The notes: a model not told the origin generated them from the letters alone. A DNA stretch of 64,000 bases from Gamsiella multidivaricata (GCF_025024155.1 NW_026251722.1:62001-126000), one strand, 5' to 3'. Shown: positions 46,101 through 62,226, numbered from the stretch's first letter. Numbers and translations are program-made.

Positions 46101-48267
46101 TGCTCGCGGGGGTTGGCCTCGAACAGTGCGCGAAGGACCGTCCAGTACTCTGAGGTTGACGCATTTGTCTGGGAACGGTTTTCGCAGAATTTGTCCAAGG
46201 ATTTTGTTTCCAGCGCGTAGTCCAGATCAGCGGCACGCTGCGCCAGCTCCGGTTCCGTCACAACGCTGACAAGAGTAACTGAAGGAATGGTCGTTGGTGT
46301 GCCCGCTGGTGCAACAGCGCCAGGAGGAAGGTGCATGGGTGGAGCGGGTCTGTTCCTGAAAATAGCGAGCTTTCCTCCGAATCCAAAAGACGCTCCAACA
46401 GGACGACGGAGCCACTTTGGTGGCTGCTTCAGAGAGATGGTCGCAGAAGCATTTTGAGACTGATACTGCTGAGACGCGAATGGATCGTGGGCTTCCTGGG
46501 CGGCGTGGCCAGCTGTTGGTGGTGCGTTATCATGTGTCGATTGAATAGAGTGGACGTTGATCTGTTGCAGAAGTGGAAAAGATCAATTGTCAGCGCTCTA
46601 TACCATGTATGCAATCATTCCTGGTCACAGAGGTGGTAGCATGTATGTACCTGTCCGTCAAACGAAGCAGAAGCCAGCAAATCGGGATTGCGTGGACACC
46701 AAGCGATGTCAAATGTCCAGCTTGAACTAGGAGGAAGCTATTAAAAAATAGAACGAGTGAACAACACGTTAGAAACCCTTGCCGTACAAAACCCCATGGT
46801 CGATGTAAGAGCAGTGCAATGCGTTGGGTAAAACCATACCTCGCCAATGATCTCTCCAGATTTGGGGTTCCAGCAGAGTGACCGGCAATCTTTGCCTGCA
46901 GAGAGCAGCAGATCGGAATCCTGCTGGCACCAGGACAGGGACAAAATTCCCTTGGTATGGCCAGTAAGCGTCTATTTCAAAAGTGCATGAAAGGTAGCAA
47001 TAAATGGTGAGGATATAGCCGCGTGCGCGTTTCGCAAAATGAAACAAGTAGGTAGTGACATGACACAAATCGTACCTTCTCAGGAGCATGCGCATAGCGA
47101 AGATCCCACACCAAAATAACAGGATTGTTGTCATCCTCGGTTGCTGTGATGATTTGAGTAGCCTATAAAGCAAACGTAGACCAAGTGCATGCTCAGTAAC
47201 CGATAAGAATATAGTCTTGAATAAAGCTGTGCTGATACACAAGACGGCTGTGATACGTACAACATCTGGGTTCCAAGCAATGGCTGTGATTCCGCGGCGG
47301 CTAGCACCCATCTGACCCATGTTGCCCATGCTTCCCATGCCTCCAACGCTAGCTCCGGGATAGGAGAGAGTGAGAACCTCACGTTTGGATTTCAGATCCC
47401 AAACGACTGTGTATCCTGTGGTTGAACTGGTGGCCAGGATGTGTTGGACATGGTTATTCCAGGCGACACAAGTGATGTCCTCAAGCTTTGAAGACCTAGA
47501 TCCAGGTGTATATGGCTTTGTCAGATTGCCGAGATCCCAGATGAAGACCTACCAAGAACAGAAAATGGAGAATGAACGTTAGAAACGGGTCGTCAAGAGA
47601 CCATTACAGATGTCATCGGAATCGTTATGGTGTTATGGTGTGCCAGGGTTACCTCGCCATTGCTGGAGGCGGAAGAGAGAAGATTCTGCTGGAAAGGGTT
47701 GAAGTGAAGGCCGCGAACAGGGCCAGAGTGATTGGTTTGCCTCGAAAAAAGGACATCGTCGCTATATTGTCAATCAAAAATGAGATAACATATCGTCAAT
47801 ACGTAATGCTGCTTGATGGACTTGAATGGTGAATCCTTATCCTTTACCTTCCACTGAGGATCGCGTTGGCATCCCACAGGTTGAGCTCGCCGTTTTCCAT
47901 TCCTCCAGCAATGATACCATAAGGCCTGTCAACGGTTGGACTTGCCCATGCCAAACGGTTGAATCTGGGCGAGATGAGAATAGGGAACCAAAAGTTAGTC
48001 ATTCACTCGGTAGCCTGGAATGGATGACACCAATTCCTTTCTTGAGCACGCTTACCTGGCATTGCTCGAGACAACACCGGCAGGCTGAGTGATCTCGAGT
48101 GACTCGGGCGACTTGTCTGCCAGGTTCAGATCAAAGATTTCGAGCTGCGAGGTGTTTGAGAAGTTGGCATCAAAGGCACCAGCGACTGTTCCTGTGGCGA
48201 GTAGTGGCGCGTGCTGACCAGGACTCCAGGCGAAGGTTGAAGTCCTTGAGATGGTTTTCTGCCTCAT
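43139..48267 (-). CDS. SEC31: COPII coat outer-shell protein Sec31
   Basis: Ten exons in coding order: 48267-48056, 47964-47848, 47740-47653, 47548-47261, 47162-47076, 46971-46840, 46737-46651, 46561-43690, 43599-43508, 43390-43139; 1408 residues. Exons 1-7 encode the N-terminal WD40 propeller ([58 protein letters not shown]). Exon 8 holds the helical dimerising region ([31 protein letters not shown]) and a long P/Q/G/Y-rich segment with poly-Gln runs. The C-terminus is the SRA1-like helical domain ([20 protein letters not shown]). With Sec13 it forms the outer cage of ER-derived vesicles and stimulates Sar1 GTP hydrolysis via the proline-rich part. Every splice junction keeps frame. Confidence 0.96.
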
Positions 48268-49152
48268 GCTTGGCCTCTATTGAAAGCGAATGTCGATGTT
48301 TTTGTTGTTTGAAGTATGCGTCCTCCTTTTTCTTGACTTGACTAAGATGATGAAGCCCAGAGAGAGAAGAGTGTGATGATCAGTGGTCTTTGTCGTTTGG
48401 CTCCTGCGAGTCCAGTGATGGGATGAAATAGATGTGATCTTTAGAGTCAACCGCGTCCAAATGTTTGCTCCGGATGTTAAAAAAAAAAGAAAAAGAACGC
48501 GTCTGCAAAAGGGAGCAGCAGAATGTGGAGCAGAGGGAGCGCGCAGTTCAGGGCCCTCGTCGACCTGCTGCTTCTGGTACTCCTACTGCTCCTACTGCCT
48601 GCTGGTCGAGCCTTGTCTGTGGTGATGAGGTTCGGACTGAGGACAGACACGACAGCAAGGCGACATATGGGCTGGGGCTCTTACGTTGAATGAAGGAGTG
48701 GACAGATGCACGCGACAGAAATGAAAAGGAAGAAGAGAGAAAGATGACTAAACCCTCTGGAGGGGATGGGAGAAGGAGTTTTAAAGAAACGAGAAAATGA
48801 GAGAAGGGAAGAGGGAGTAAGAGACGACAGGAGGGAGATGAAAAAAAGGGTCATCTTGATCCTCTCATCATCGAGCTCGTTTCTTGCCACGTCACAGACA
48901 TCTCTCTCTCTCTCCCAACCTGGATGTTGACATCCTCAGTTAGTGATATATCTTGCTGGGTGTACCGTTCAAGAAAGCAGCCCTGCTTTTGCAATGCTTG
49001 GTCCTTGCTTCAATGGGCCAACACAATCTCTCAAAAATAACCTTGACACTTCCCAGCAGCCTTTTCGTATGAAACCCCAGATCAGCCAGCAGCAATGCTG
49101 CCTATACATCTTTATTCTTAGTGCATTATAACAATCCACACCTTTAACCGTT
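48268..49152. other. SEC31 5' flank and ECH1 3' flank
   Basis: 885 bp; purine-rich on the plus strand at 48725-48850 (pyrimidine-rich in the SEC31 sense strand), (TC) run near 48900-48915. No gene recognised. Confidence 0.45.
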
Positions 49153-50606
49153 CTAAAGCTTGGCGAAGGTTGGCTTTTTCTTCTGCATGTTGGCAGCAGC
49201 AGCCTCAGGAAGATCCTATCCACACATCGAGCGCGGAACGAAAGAAAGAGGCCGTTTATCAGTATAGAGGACAATCCAACCTATTCTCGCCATGCGTCAT
49301 CAGAGCAAGCAGATCAAACAACATACAGGCGTGGTCAACATGACCATGTTCCATGCTGCAGTGTAGTTCAATCCTTCCTGAACACTGTGGTCGCGAGAGT
49401 AGTTCAAGAGATGTCTAAAAAAAACCAAAATGAATGATTAGTAAACTTATCATAGTTTAATTGAAATTGGAAGCATCTCTCAGCAAAACTGATCGTCGTA
49501 CTTGGTTCCCATGGCAGCAACTGGAGATTTCTCGGCAATGAACGTGGCGGTGGCAATGGCCTCCGCAAGGACCTCAGTGGGGCCTGGGAGGAGCCTGGAG
49601 ATGAAGCCAAATTCCAGGGCTTCCTTGGCATCAAAGCTATTGACACAGAAACCTTGTTAGCCAGCAAGACCTTGCAAAGAATCATTGCGCTGCAAGGAAA
49701 TAAAAAGAAACCAGGCACTTACTTTCGTCCGGTCAAGCAGAGCTCTCGGACCCAGCTGATGTTTCCAACGACCTTGGGCAGACGCTGGAGCGTTCCAACA
49801 TCGGCAGCCAGACCAATATCGACTTCCTAAAAAGGTTCAATTGCATTCAATGGTACGCGTTCAGGATCGGCTCCTCTTTTGCGTAACACGTACAAAGTCC
49901 AGGCTATCAAAGAAAAAAATGCAACTGAAGGCCACCTTCACAGAAAAGTAGGCGTCCTTTGAGGCAAAGCGGATGTCGCAGGCGGTTGTGATGTCAATAC
50001 CACCGCCAATGCATGGTCCGTGAATAGCTGCGATCACGGCCTTGTCGCACAGCTCAATGGCGCTCAAGCTGTCTTGCAGAGACTATCATTAGCGTGGCAA
50101 AAAGAGATCGAATTAACAAACGAACTTGATTCATTTTTATCAGAGTCTACAACACATATAGCTGTCATGCCGTACCTTGACAAATGGACGGATTTTGAAT
50201 GCAGTACGGGAAGGATCATCCTCAACAATTGGGAGGTTAAGCGAAAACACTACAAAGCGAAATGTGAAATGCCAATCGAGTCAAATAATGCGTAAAAACA
50301 CATCCCACCCATCTCGTAGTCTAGACCGACTAGATATTGGGCAACTTTTGACGAGTGTGAGATGGGAGGACAAGAAGGAAGGACATGGAGCATACAGTCG
50401 AGTCCACTGGTGAAACAGCGGCCGGAACCAGAGAGGACGATGGCACGAACTTCCGGATCGTCCCTGAGGGTATCAAAGACGGATCGGATGTCGGCCCACA
50501 TAGAGCTATTGATGGCGTTCAACTTCTTGGGCCGGTTGAGTTCGACGTGAGCAACGAAGGGGGCGGGGAAAGAGACTTTGACAGTCTCGTAGGTATACTC
50601 TGGCAT
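49153..50606 (-). CDS. Delta(3,5)-Delta(2,4)-dienoyl-CoA isomerase, peroxisomal (ECH1/DCI1 type)
   Basis: Seven exons in coding order: 50606-50396, 50249-50176, 50082-49936, 49826-49723, 49636-49502, 49414-49327, 49215-49153; 273 residues. Crotonase fold with VELNRPKKLNA, oxyanion-hole segment GSGRCFTSGLDLFSL across a junction, IHGPCIGGGIDITTACDIRF, and the isomerase signature EVDIGLAADVGTLQRLPKVV, whose acidic residues act in proton shuttling. The C-terminus is AKL, a PTS1 signal, so it acts in peroxisomal beta-oxidation of odd-position double bonds. Human ECH1 also has a mitochondrial presequence; none is visible from ATG 50606. The frame continues upstream to 50684 without obvious coding character. 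Confidence 0.93.
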
Positions 50607-51070
50607 ATTGTGGTTCGTGTGGGAGATGGAGGGAGAGGCGATGAGGTAGTGGGCGGAATGAAAAGAAGAATGAGGAACTTGCACAACCGAGAAGACGAGG
50701 AGTGAAAGTGGGGGGCCGAAACCTTACAGGAACAAAAGTGATCGGCGGCATGGAGAAACTCAAAGCCGATCATGTGATAGTCCAACGCGTGCAACGCCGG
50801 ATCGAAGGCAACCTTGGAAACAAAACAGAAGGATCGAAAGGGCCGGTTCACTTTTAGCCAGACATGCTTTATTTAAAGATCCTATATCTCGTCGACCCAA
50901 TTCTATGTTCCCATGAAGCAATAAAGCAGTTGTCAGTTCAACCAGATCGTCATCACACTCGTCTTGTTCGGTGCCTATGATACTCACTGCAAAAAGAAAG
51001 AAAGAAGACAGAGTCAGGTCAACTTCTGCGATGACTAAGACAGCATCGCGGTGTGAGATGTATGGATCGA
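50607..51070. other. ECH1 promoter and SKP1-like 3' flank
   Basis: 464 bp. Includes the sequence at 50886-50912 that looks like a displaced last exon of the SKP1-like gene (see that entry). No independent gene seen. Confidence 0.45.
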
Positions 51071-51967
51071 TCATGAGATGCACTCACCATTTTCACGGCG
51101 CACCTGATCCTCCTCTTCGGGCGTAAAGTCGTTTGTAATGTTAAAGGTCTTCCTGATTTCTTCTGGCGACTTGGCTAATGATACATGATTAACATTATCC
51201 AGTGAGAATCGTATCCAGGCCAACATCTCACTTCTCAAGTCCATGTCTTTGATGACGATGATGATGATGTTGCGGGGAAAAAGTCGACTTACCTTTGATC
51301 ATGTTGGCAACTGTTTTGCATGTCAAATCCAGCAGCGGTTTGATATCCAGGTAGTTCGCCGCCTACAGTTTATGCATGGAAATATCAGCAACCGATTATC
51401 GTCGTAGGCATCCAATGCAACTATAACTTCGCCTCGTGATGGATTACCAAAATCAGCTCGTAAAGCGTTCCTTGGTCAACTTTGCAGTATTCCAGGTCCC
51501 ATTCGCCAATGTCCGCTGTCGCATCATCATTTGCACTCTGAAAGTTGGGGTTGTTGCGGTGATGCGTGCAATATTCGATCACCTTTGTGAGGATCGGTCC
51601 TGATACATTTGGCAATGGGATCGCTTGTTGTTTCAAAGACGCGCATTCGAAGGCGTTTGACGCAATAGAGATATGGACGAAGATTAGCTGTGCGACATTA
51701 TTCATTTCCCAATAGCAGCAAGCTGATAATGAAAAAATAAATAAATAAAAGGTAACAACAGAAAGACTCTTGACTTTGACATAGATGGTGGTCCCTGAAG
51801 GCAGTAAAGCATAGCTGACAATTAGGTCTCTCCTTACCTTGTCCGATTTCTCCAATGTCTTCAAGCATGCACTTCAAGAGCATGCTCTTGTCCGCAATGT
51901 CGCGATCAATCAGGAATTCTGTGCCTTCAGATGAGGTAAGAAGAATTTGTGAGGCTGATGAAGACAT
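51071..51967 (-). CDS. SKP1-like SCF ubiquitin-ligase adaptor (paralogue)
   Basis: Coding-order exons 51967-51838, 51623-51448, 51362-51293, 51174-51071; about 159 residues. BTB/POZ start [20 protein letters not shown] and [30 protein letters not shown], then [20 protein letters not shown] and the strongly conserved [43 protein letters not shown]1 links cullin-1 to F-box proteins. The last lines are abnormal: family members end EN-x-W-C-E-E/D-K, but here reading through gives ENGECIS and stop at 51071. The alternative splice at 51087 to an exon at about 50912 yields the expected Glu-Trp..Asp-Glu ending only if one T is ignored. The exon 2 acceptor is also ambiguous (51623 preferred; 51722 adds 33 residues). 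Confidence 0.75.
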
Positions 51968-53040
51968 GTTCAGGTTGCTTTGTTGGCAGCGTTGGGTAAG
52001 TTGGCGAGGGGGTGAGGTGAAGTGAGTACTGGTTGAATGCCCTTATTGTTCGCCCACATAGTCACATTCGCGCCACCAAATACGTGCTCTAATGGAATGT
52101 GGTGCAAGAATGTGGGCCTATTATTGACTCTGCACACCCCTATACCGATCCATGTCCTATCCGCAATTATCTGCCTAATATCCAGTGCGGATGCGGTTCC
52201 AGTTCGGTGGGTGATAAGTGCATGACTTTACGTGTCAGGTCCATGCCCCTAGATAGCAAGTCACTAGCCAATATAAAACCCAATTGCTTCTATTTGTTTC
52301 TTTTGTTTACCACCCCTCTCTGATCTGATCTTCTTCCCTCTTCACTACCACTACCACACTCTCCCATCACCGAATCATCACACGCACCAAGGCGAAACGC
52401 GACTTCGACCCTCAGGTATAGGTAAGTCACCAAGTCCGCCCTGCATTCTCTTTCCTCCCTTTCTATCGCAATGATGAAAATCTTGATTTACCGTTGTCGG
52501 CGAACGCAGAGGTATCCGCTTTCACAGTGGACCGACCCACCTTGTGCACGCCATATGGCCATGGTATCAAAACGCACTCTCATCGGGTGCTGTCTGAGCT
52601 ATCCTTCCTTAATCTATCTTTTTTCAATTGATGCATCAAGATTGAGGCAATTGAAGTGACATGCTGACTGATCAACCTTCATCCATTTCTTTGCATTGTC
52701 TACAGTTTTATAGAACGTTTTTTACATCGCAGGGCTGGTTGCACTGTGAGCGAATTGGGGCATATCTTCGTCTGGTGTCCTCTCACTTGATATGCATCGA
52801 GTAAATGGCTATGACTTTGTAGAGACTGTGTCTATTTCATGAATGCCAATAAAAATCATGTTCTATCCAAATATAATTGCTTTCTCATCGTATGTATGAA
52901 ATGTGTAGAGAGGAAAAAGCGGAATGTTTGCCACTAAAATATAATCTGATGTTTTGAAAGGCACAAAAAAAATTTTTTCTTGGTCAAGTCCCATACTCCA
53001 TTCCATTCCACAACCTGCATCAACCCTACATACATCTATA
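51968..53040. other. Intergenic with possible non-coding transcript
   Basis: 1.07 kb between the SKP1-like gene and CMS1. Only the putative spliced transcript at about 52270-52860 stands out. Confidence 0.4.
52271..52860 (+). ncRNA. Putative spliced non-coding or very short-ORF transcript
   Basis: A TATA box (ATATAAAA, 52271) is followed by a pyrimidine/CA-rich, ATG-free leader like those of highly expressed genes, a candidate donor GGTAAGT near 52431, several acceptors (near 52509, 52530, 52705) and an AATAAAA signal near 52849. No conserved protein emerges; the longest downstream frames (MAMVSKRTLIG..., about 37 residues) look random. A box-C-like ATGATGA at 52472 and a CTGA at about 52596 would allow a C/D snoRNA in the first intron, but there is no good terminal stem. 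Offered as a candidate transcription unit only. Confidence 0.25.
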
Positions 53041-54219
53041 ATGACAAAGGTCAAGGAATCAGGCGACGCTCTCGAGGATGATTTCCAGCTGTCAGATACT
53101 GAATACTTGAGCGACGGCGAAGACGCTGGTGAACAACTAGTGTCAGGCGACGAAGAAGGCAGCAACGTCTCTGCGACCGTTGGATCAAAGCGCAAGGCTA
53201 TAGAGACACCCAAGAAAAAGAAACAGAACAAGGTAAAAAAAAAAAAGGCTCAAAGACACAAACGTCGCTGGATCCATCTTTCAACATAAAACCGTGGCCA
53301 AGAATATTATGTTAATTGGGTCAATGCGTTGTCCTTTTTTTTTATTTCGTTCGGAACCGGTCTGTCCCCCCTACCCGTCTAGTCAAAGAAGCAGAGAATC
53401 GAAGAGAACAACACGCCGCTCGGGAAACGTACCCGTGCTTCACAGATCGAAGCATTGAACGACAGTCAGGATCGCGCACTCGAACATCTTTCTTCAATTG
53501 AGCGTGAGGAGCGCAGGATACCCGAATCCGCCATTAAGGATGTTTCTCCCTTTGCGCTGGATCACACCCTTGTCCATCTGGAATCCTTTCTCAAGTTCGC
53601 AGTCGCCAACTGGAAGTCTAAGCTGCTCGTCAAGGATGCCAATGCAGCAGCATTATCAGCAGCGGAGCAGCGCAAAAACGATAAGAACACCAAGGAAAAG
53701 AAGGATACAAAGAAGAAGCCGTTGGAGACATCAACCGATCTACCCAAGGGTTCGCCCGTGGTTCTGATTGTCTCCTCAAGTGGTGTCCGTGCGGTAGATG
53801 TCATCCGGGCGCTGCCCTTGTTTGCAGAGGCTGCTAAGGTCGGGAAACTGTTTGCGAAGCATTTGAAGGTAGCCGAGCAGGTTTACTTTTTGAAGAACAC
53901 GCCCACCCATATCTGCGTTGGAACGCCCAACCGTATTGAAAAGCTGATTGAAGATGGTAAGCAGATCCATCAGGGCTCCTGAATTTCAGGGGAACGGTTT
54001 GTTATTATCGCTTGGTTAACAGTATTATCTACTCTGGTTTCCATAGATGCATTGCATCTCGATCGACTGGAACTCGTCCTCTTGGACTGCCACAAGGACG
54101 CTAAGAAACGCACCATCCTCGATATTCAGGAGATCCGCGTCGATCTTTTCAAAATGTTGGGACTGGAGGCTCTTGACGAACGATTCAAGTCTGGTCAAAC
54201 CCAAGTCGCCATCTTCTAA
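53041..54219 (+). CDS. CMS1: CMS1/CMSS1 ribosome-biogenesis protein
   Basis: Exons 53041-53232, 53383-53956, 54047-54219; 312 residues. Acidic then lysine-rich N-terminus (GSKRKAIETPKKKK), helical segment LVHLESFLKFAVANWKSKLL, then a DEAD-box-helicase-like fold lacking the Walker motif: VVLIVSSSGVRAVDVIRAL, KLFAKHLKVAEQV, HICVGTPNRIEKLIED, LELVLLDCHKDAKKRTILDI. Yeast Cms1 associates with the 90S pre-ribosome in the nucleolus. The degenerate helicase-like fold is typical of the family and not decay. An AT-rich stretch with T/A runs precedes the ATG. Confidence 0.9.
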
Positions 54220-54372
54220 GCGAGCTCCGCACTATATTATCTCATTCATTCTGCATTTCTCCATCATGATCATTAAAAGCATCGTCTAGCATTTGGCATT
54301 TGGTATTGTATTTGTCACCAAGCTTCATAGTTGAATTAACTAATAACGACAATCTATGACCATGCTTTAATG
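54220..54372. terminator. Convergent 3' spacer CMS1 / GAA1
   Basis: 153 bp between stop codons of converging genes; AT-rich, with no canonical AATAAA on the plus strand. Confidence 0.35.
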
Positions 54373-57313
54373 TCATGATACTGGTAAAAGCACCATGACG
54401 ATGCTTGCAAGATTCAAAGGCCAGTAGACGCAGCAGATGGTCGGTAGGAGCCATGTTCCCAGAACCTCATATCCCTCAAGCACCCAGCTCAGTACAAAGC
54501 TGACGTCTTTGGAGTACCACCACGCCGCTGCCAGGGCAAGACCAGGTGGTGAGATCGCTAGTAAGACAACAGCCTGCATAGCTGAGAAGGCCGCAACGTT
54601 GCTGGGTCTGAACGCCATGTAGGGCAATACAATGATTACGCCAAAGCTGACCGCCAGACTGAAGTTCAGGGCCGAGAGGCTCGTAACAAACAAGGCCGAA
54701 AGAGCGAGGATGAATGTCTTAAGCATAATCCAGTCTGCAGCAGGAGGCAAGTCTGGGGATTCTGAAGTCGAAGACGTCTTCTCGGCGACCTTGATGTTGG
54801 AATTCTTGTCCTTAAGAATACGGTTGCGAATGGTTGCTGATGAAACAGCTGACAGGACCAACATGCTGCACACGCCAATGCTGGCAATTAGTTTCAACAA
54901 TGGTGTCTGAAGCGAGAGAACAGGGGAATCCCGATTGTAATTAGGTCTCTGGACAAGCAAAGTTCAATAACTGCAACCACATGACAACTACGAGTTTTTA
55001 CCTCGCCAGGGAACCCGAACGCAGTCGTCAACAGAATGAAAGATGCCCAACCGGCAACAAAGGATATGGCAACGACGGTCGCAGGCACCTTGAAACTTCT
55101 TTCTCTGCGCGAGTAAGGAAGCGCAACCGCCACCTTTTTACCCTCCGCGATGGCTTCTAGCTCCAAAGGCAGATCACTCGACAGACCCCAGAGTGAAAGT
55201 GCCTGGAAAATGAAGCTGACTCCGAGAATGATGACAGGAGGCATGTACAATCCAATGGAGGTATAGCGTCTGACGCCACTGAGCAGGTAAAAAAAGAACG
55301 ACTGGTGGAGATGTTCAAGTAGGTTGTTAAGACTCCTGACAGTAGACTCGAGCAATCTATACATGCACAAATACCAAGACAAGCGTTAAGGACGGTTTCG
55401 AACTCCTGGTCTACATGTTTGTGTGATCCAGCTCAAACTTGAAACACATACGCTGCCAGTCGGAAAAGATTGTAGCGTTGCGATGGCCAGCCTGGCTTGT
55501 CGAAGCCATAAAGTGTTATCGCGTCGATCTTATATCTATCAAACAAACCCATTTGTTAGCAACGTGTCGGTCGCTGTAAGGTTGTCGCCTGACGTCCACA
55601 CCAGATCAGCAAGATCGCAACCTACTTTAAATAAAGGCCGTGATTCCCTGATGGTGTTCCAGCCGCCTGATACTTCATCATGTACAGCATCTTCTTGAGC
55701 GAGTTGATGTAATTCTTGGTCATGTTGTCCGTATGAGGAACCAGCTCATCGTGAAGGGTCAGCTCCACGGGTGCAATGCCCTCCGCGATTTCTGCGACCG
55801 TGTTGATCATGTCTAAGTTTGGCAGCTGTCCATTCACTCCCTCTTCAAGTCGATAAAAAGGATCAGTCGTACGAATGCGGATCAAATTCGACTGTGCGAC
55901 AAACAAATGCCGTTCAAAAGACATACCAAAAAAGATTCCGAGGGCATTGTAGTCTCCAGTTCCTGCAAAATCGAGATTCAATGCTGCTTGAATGGCTCCA
56001 CTCCTGATACGAAGCGTTTCCTCGGATTGATCTAAAGAGACAAGTATAGATAAGTGATAAGCAAATGCCTTTTTTTGCTTCCATATTATCACAGACGATA
56101 CGGAAGAATAATTAAAGCTTGCCTTTACTGTTTTCCTCAAGTCCATGATATGCCTTAAGCCATGCTTGTAGACCTTCGGCTTCTCCGTCCGATACAACAA
56201 AGATGATATCCTTTGAGAAATGCGAGCAGCCTATGGAGTACGCAGTATACAGAGCAATGTTAATCTCCCGTCAGGCAGAGCAAGTCTTCAATATGCCGAG
56301 AAAAATGTCCAGATTCCCGCTTACGCTTGAAAACTTTTCCGAGAGCGAGGAGCATTGCGATGCCATTGGTATTTGCTATTGGAGTATGGCAGGCACTAAT
56401 ATTAGTCCACCGTTCGTCCATGCCTTCAATTATATGATATCGACGGTATATTTGACCTACTCTCCTGGTCCCTTGACGTCCATGATGCGCTCAAGACCAA
56501 AGCTTCAGTGCCATCGCTTCTCGGTGCGTAGAAGACAGCGTATGTGTTAACACCATGCTAGATCACATCAGTCGAAAGACACAACGTTTAGTTCATCCGC
56601 ATAGTTCATTATCGACTGTATATTGCTGCCTGTCCATTGCGTACCCGTGAGTCAGTGCTAGTGTGGAGGGTATAATTCTGTGTTGCTGATTTCAGTCCGA
56701 TCTGTGAGAATTCGATCTGCAGTGCTTCCGCGCGCCTACACGTAGAGACCACCAGGGTTAGTAAACAGTAGCTCACTGAATAGAAAAGGTAGGAAGATCA
56801 GTTGAGACAAACGGGGTCACATACTCGAAAGATGGCAGCTTTGAAATCCTTTGGATAACGTCGCGATATCCCTCCGCAGCTAGGTTATCATCCCAGCCGA
56901 ATTGTACGTTGGCCTAGAATATGGGCCACAAAGATGATCCAGAGAAAACATCAATTGCCCTGAACAGCAGTTTTTCTTCAAAGTCGTTGAATGCGGAATA
57001 TGACAAATGAGGCGCATACACTTCCTGGGAGTAACGCGTTCTCGGAGACGTATGTTTTCTTGCTGTAGTCCTGGTGAGGGAGAGCGAGTAACCACATGAA
57101 CGACACTGCAACCAAGACGTAACTAGAGTGAGGAAAAGACGTGGGAAGTTATCCAACTGTTGGCTGCACTGCTTCAGGTCTGTCTTTTGGTTGATGGCAT
57201 GGTATCGTCCAAGCATTCAAGATGCAATACCTCAACTTTGGCATCCAGCTGAGGACGAACCGCCCAAACTTTTGTCGCTTCTGCGCCTTTGTCAGACGAC
57301 TTAGCAGACCCAT
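54373..57313 (-). CDS. GAA1: GPI transamidase subunit Gaa1
   Basis: Twelve exons in coding order: 57313-57231, 57122-57020, 56913-56825, 56735-56645, 56557-56461, 56375-56325, 56230-56123, 56031-55927, 55842-55626, 55535-55452, 55356-55002, 54948-54373; 652 residues. An N-terminal membrane span (SYVLVAVSFMWLLAL) is followed by TYVSENALLPGS, the M28-peptidase-like lumenal domain (VNTYAVFYAPRSDGTEALVL, NTNGIAMLLALG, KDIIFVVSDGE), GVNGQLPNLDMINTV, HGLYLKYKIDAITLYGF, and several C-terminal spans. Gaa1 is part of the ER complex that transfers the GPI anchor to proteins. Exon 7 ends either at a GC donor (56122) or six bases earlier at GTAAAG. Intron 8 is 84 bp, in frame and without stop. Confidence 0.9.
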
Positions 57314-57730
57314 GGCGCTTGTTCCAATATCAGTGGTGGTGACTCTTCCTTGTGCTGTGAAAGTCCTTGCGGTTGTCGATGTGATGATGAATGAGCGAGG
57401 ATTGTCGAGAGCAGAGTTGAAACGTGGTGGAACGCGCGATGCATCCCCACATTCGTTTTTTTTATAGTGGCTTGAGGAAGGTACAGGGATGTTCAACTCT
57501 GCTTTGGAGCGTGGACTGAACCCTTGAGCATTCATCATCTCACTCCGACTCACACATCTCGACCGACCGAGGAAGACCATACCCACCATCGACCCTCGGC
57601 CTGCTCTTCACCGCCATCATCCCCTCTCCACTCATCCCTACCAATTCACATCTTCGTTACTGCCACCACAACTGGTTCTGTTCCCCTCCAGCGTCTCTGC
57701 TTGTCGCAGCAAACACCATCACCTCCAGTT
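57314..57730. promoter_or_regulatory. Divergent promoter GAA1 / ArfGAP
   Basis: 417 bp; pyrimidine-rich leader on the plus strand from about 57535. An in-frame upstream ATG at 57524 exists but the encoded H/T/P/S-rich stretch looks untranslated. Confidence 0.45.
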
Positions 57731-61572
<3,842 letters not shown>

Positions 61573-62226
61573 GCTTCAAGCAAAGCACAGAAACAACAGG
61601 ACTCTAAACCATCCATAGAAAATAAAATAAAATAAAATAAATAAAATGCAAAGACATCAAACGTCTGCGCAACATGTTTACGGTTTTAACGTTTTTGACA
61701 ATAGCGCTTGACCATAAGCGAGCAATCAGCAGTGTTTTTGATGTATGAGTATGGTGGTGCTTTGGAACATGGCGAAGGCGAAGGCGAGGGCGAGGCAATC
61801 TCGTGAACGTTCCACTGTGGAATACTATAACTTGCCTCGCAACAGCACTTGCATGCCCCATGAAATCTCTTCCTGCAACACCCTACTCATGCGGATAATT
61901 TACAGTGAAATCAGCAGTTGTGGGGATGAGCAAAGGAACCGTGGTAACGCCAGAAGCTTCAGGCGGCAGTAATGGCATGAGTGACAACCGCGGTAAAAAA
62001 TTGAGCAGCAGACAGGACTTTCATTTCCGCGCGGAGAGTTAGGGTAGCGTGACAGGCTATTACCATTTGTGGAATTCACCGGTGAACTTTATTTTTCTGA
62101 CATATAGGGTTATGTGGCTTGACATTTGTGACTGCTACTTTCATTCCTCTCCTCGCTTTCAAAGAGAATGCTTCGTCTCTCATCAGCAACCAGTGTACTC
62201 CAGGATTAATATTGTTCATCTCCAGC
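61573..62226. other. Intergenic, ArfGAP 3' flank and TFIIE promoter
   Basis: 654 bp; (AAAAT)n repeat at 61619-61645 also provides AATAAA signals. GGCGAAGGCGAGGGCGAGG-type repeats near 61772-61795. No gene seen. Confidence 0.5.

Noticed and set aside
52471..52659. 62-residue plus-strand frame as a small protein
   Set aside because: Composition looks random and it crosses likely splice sites.
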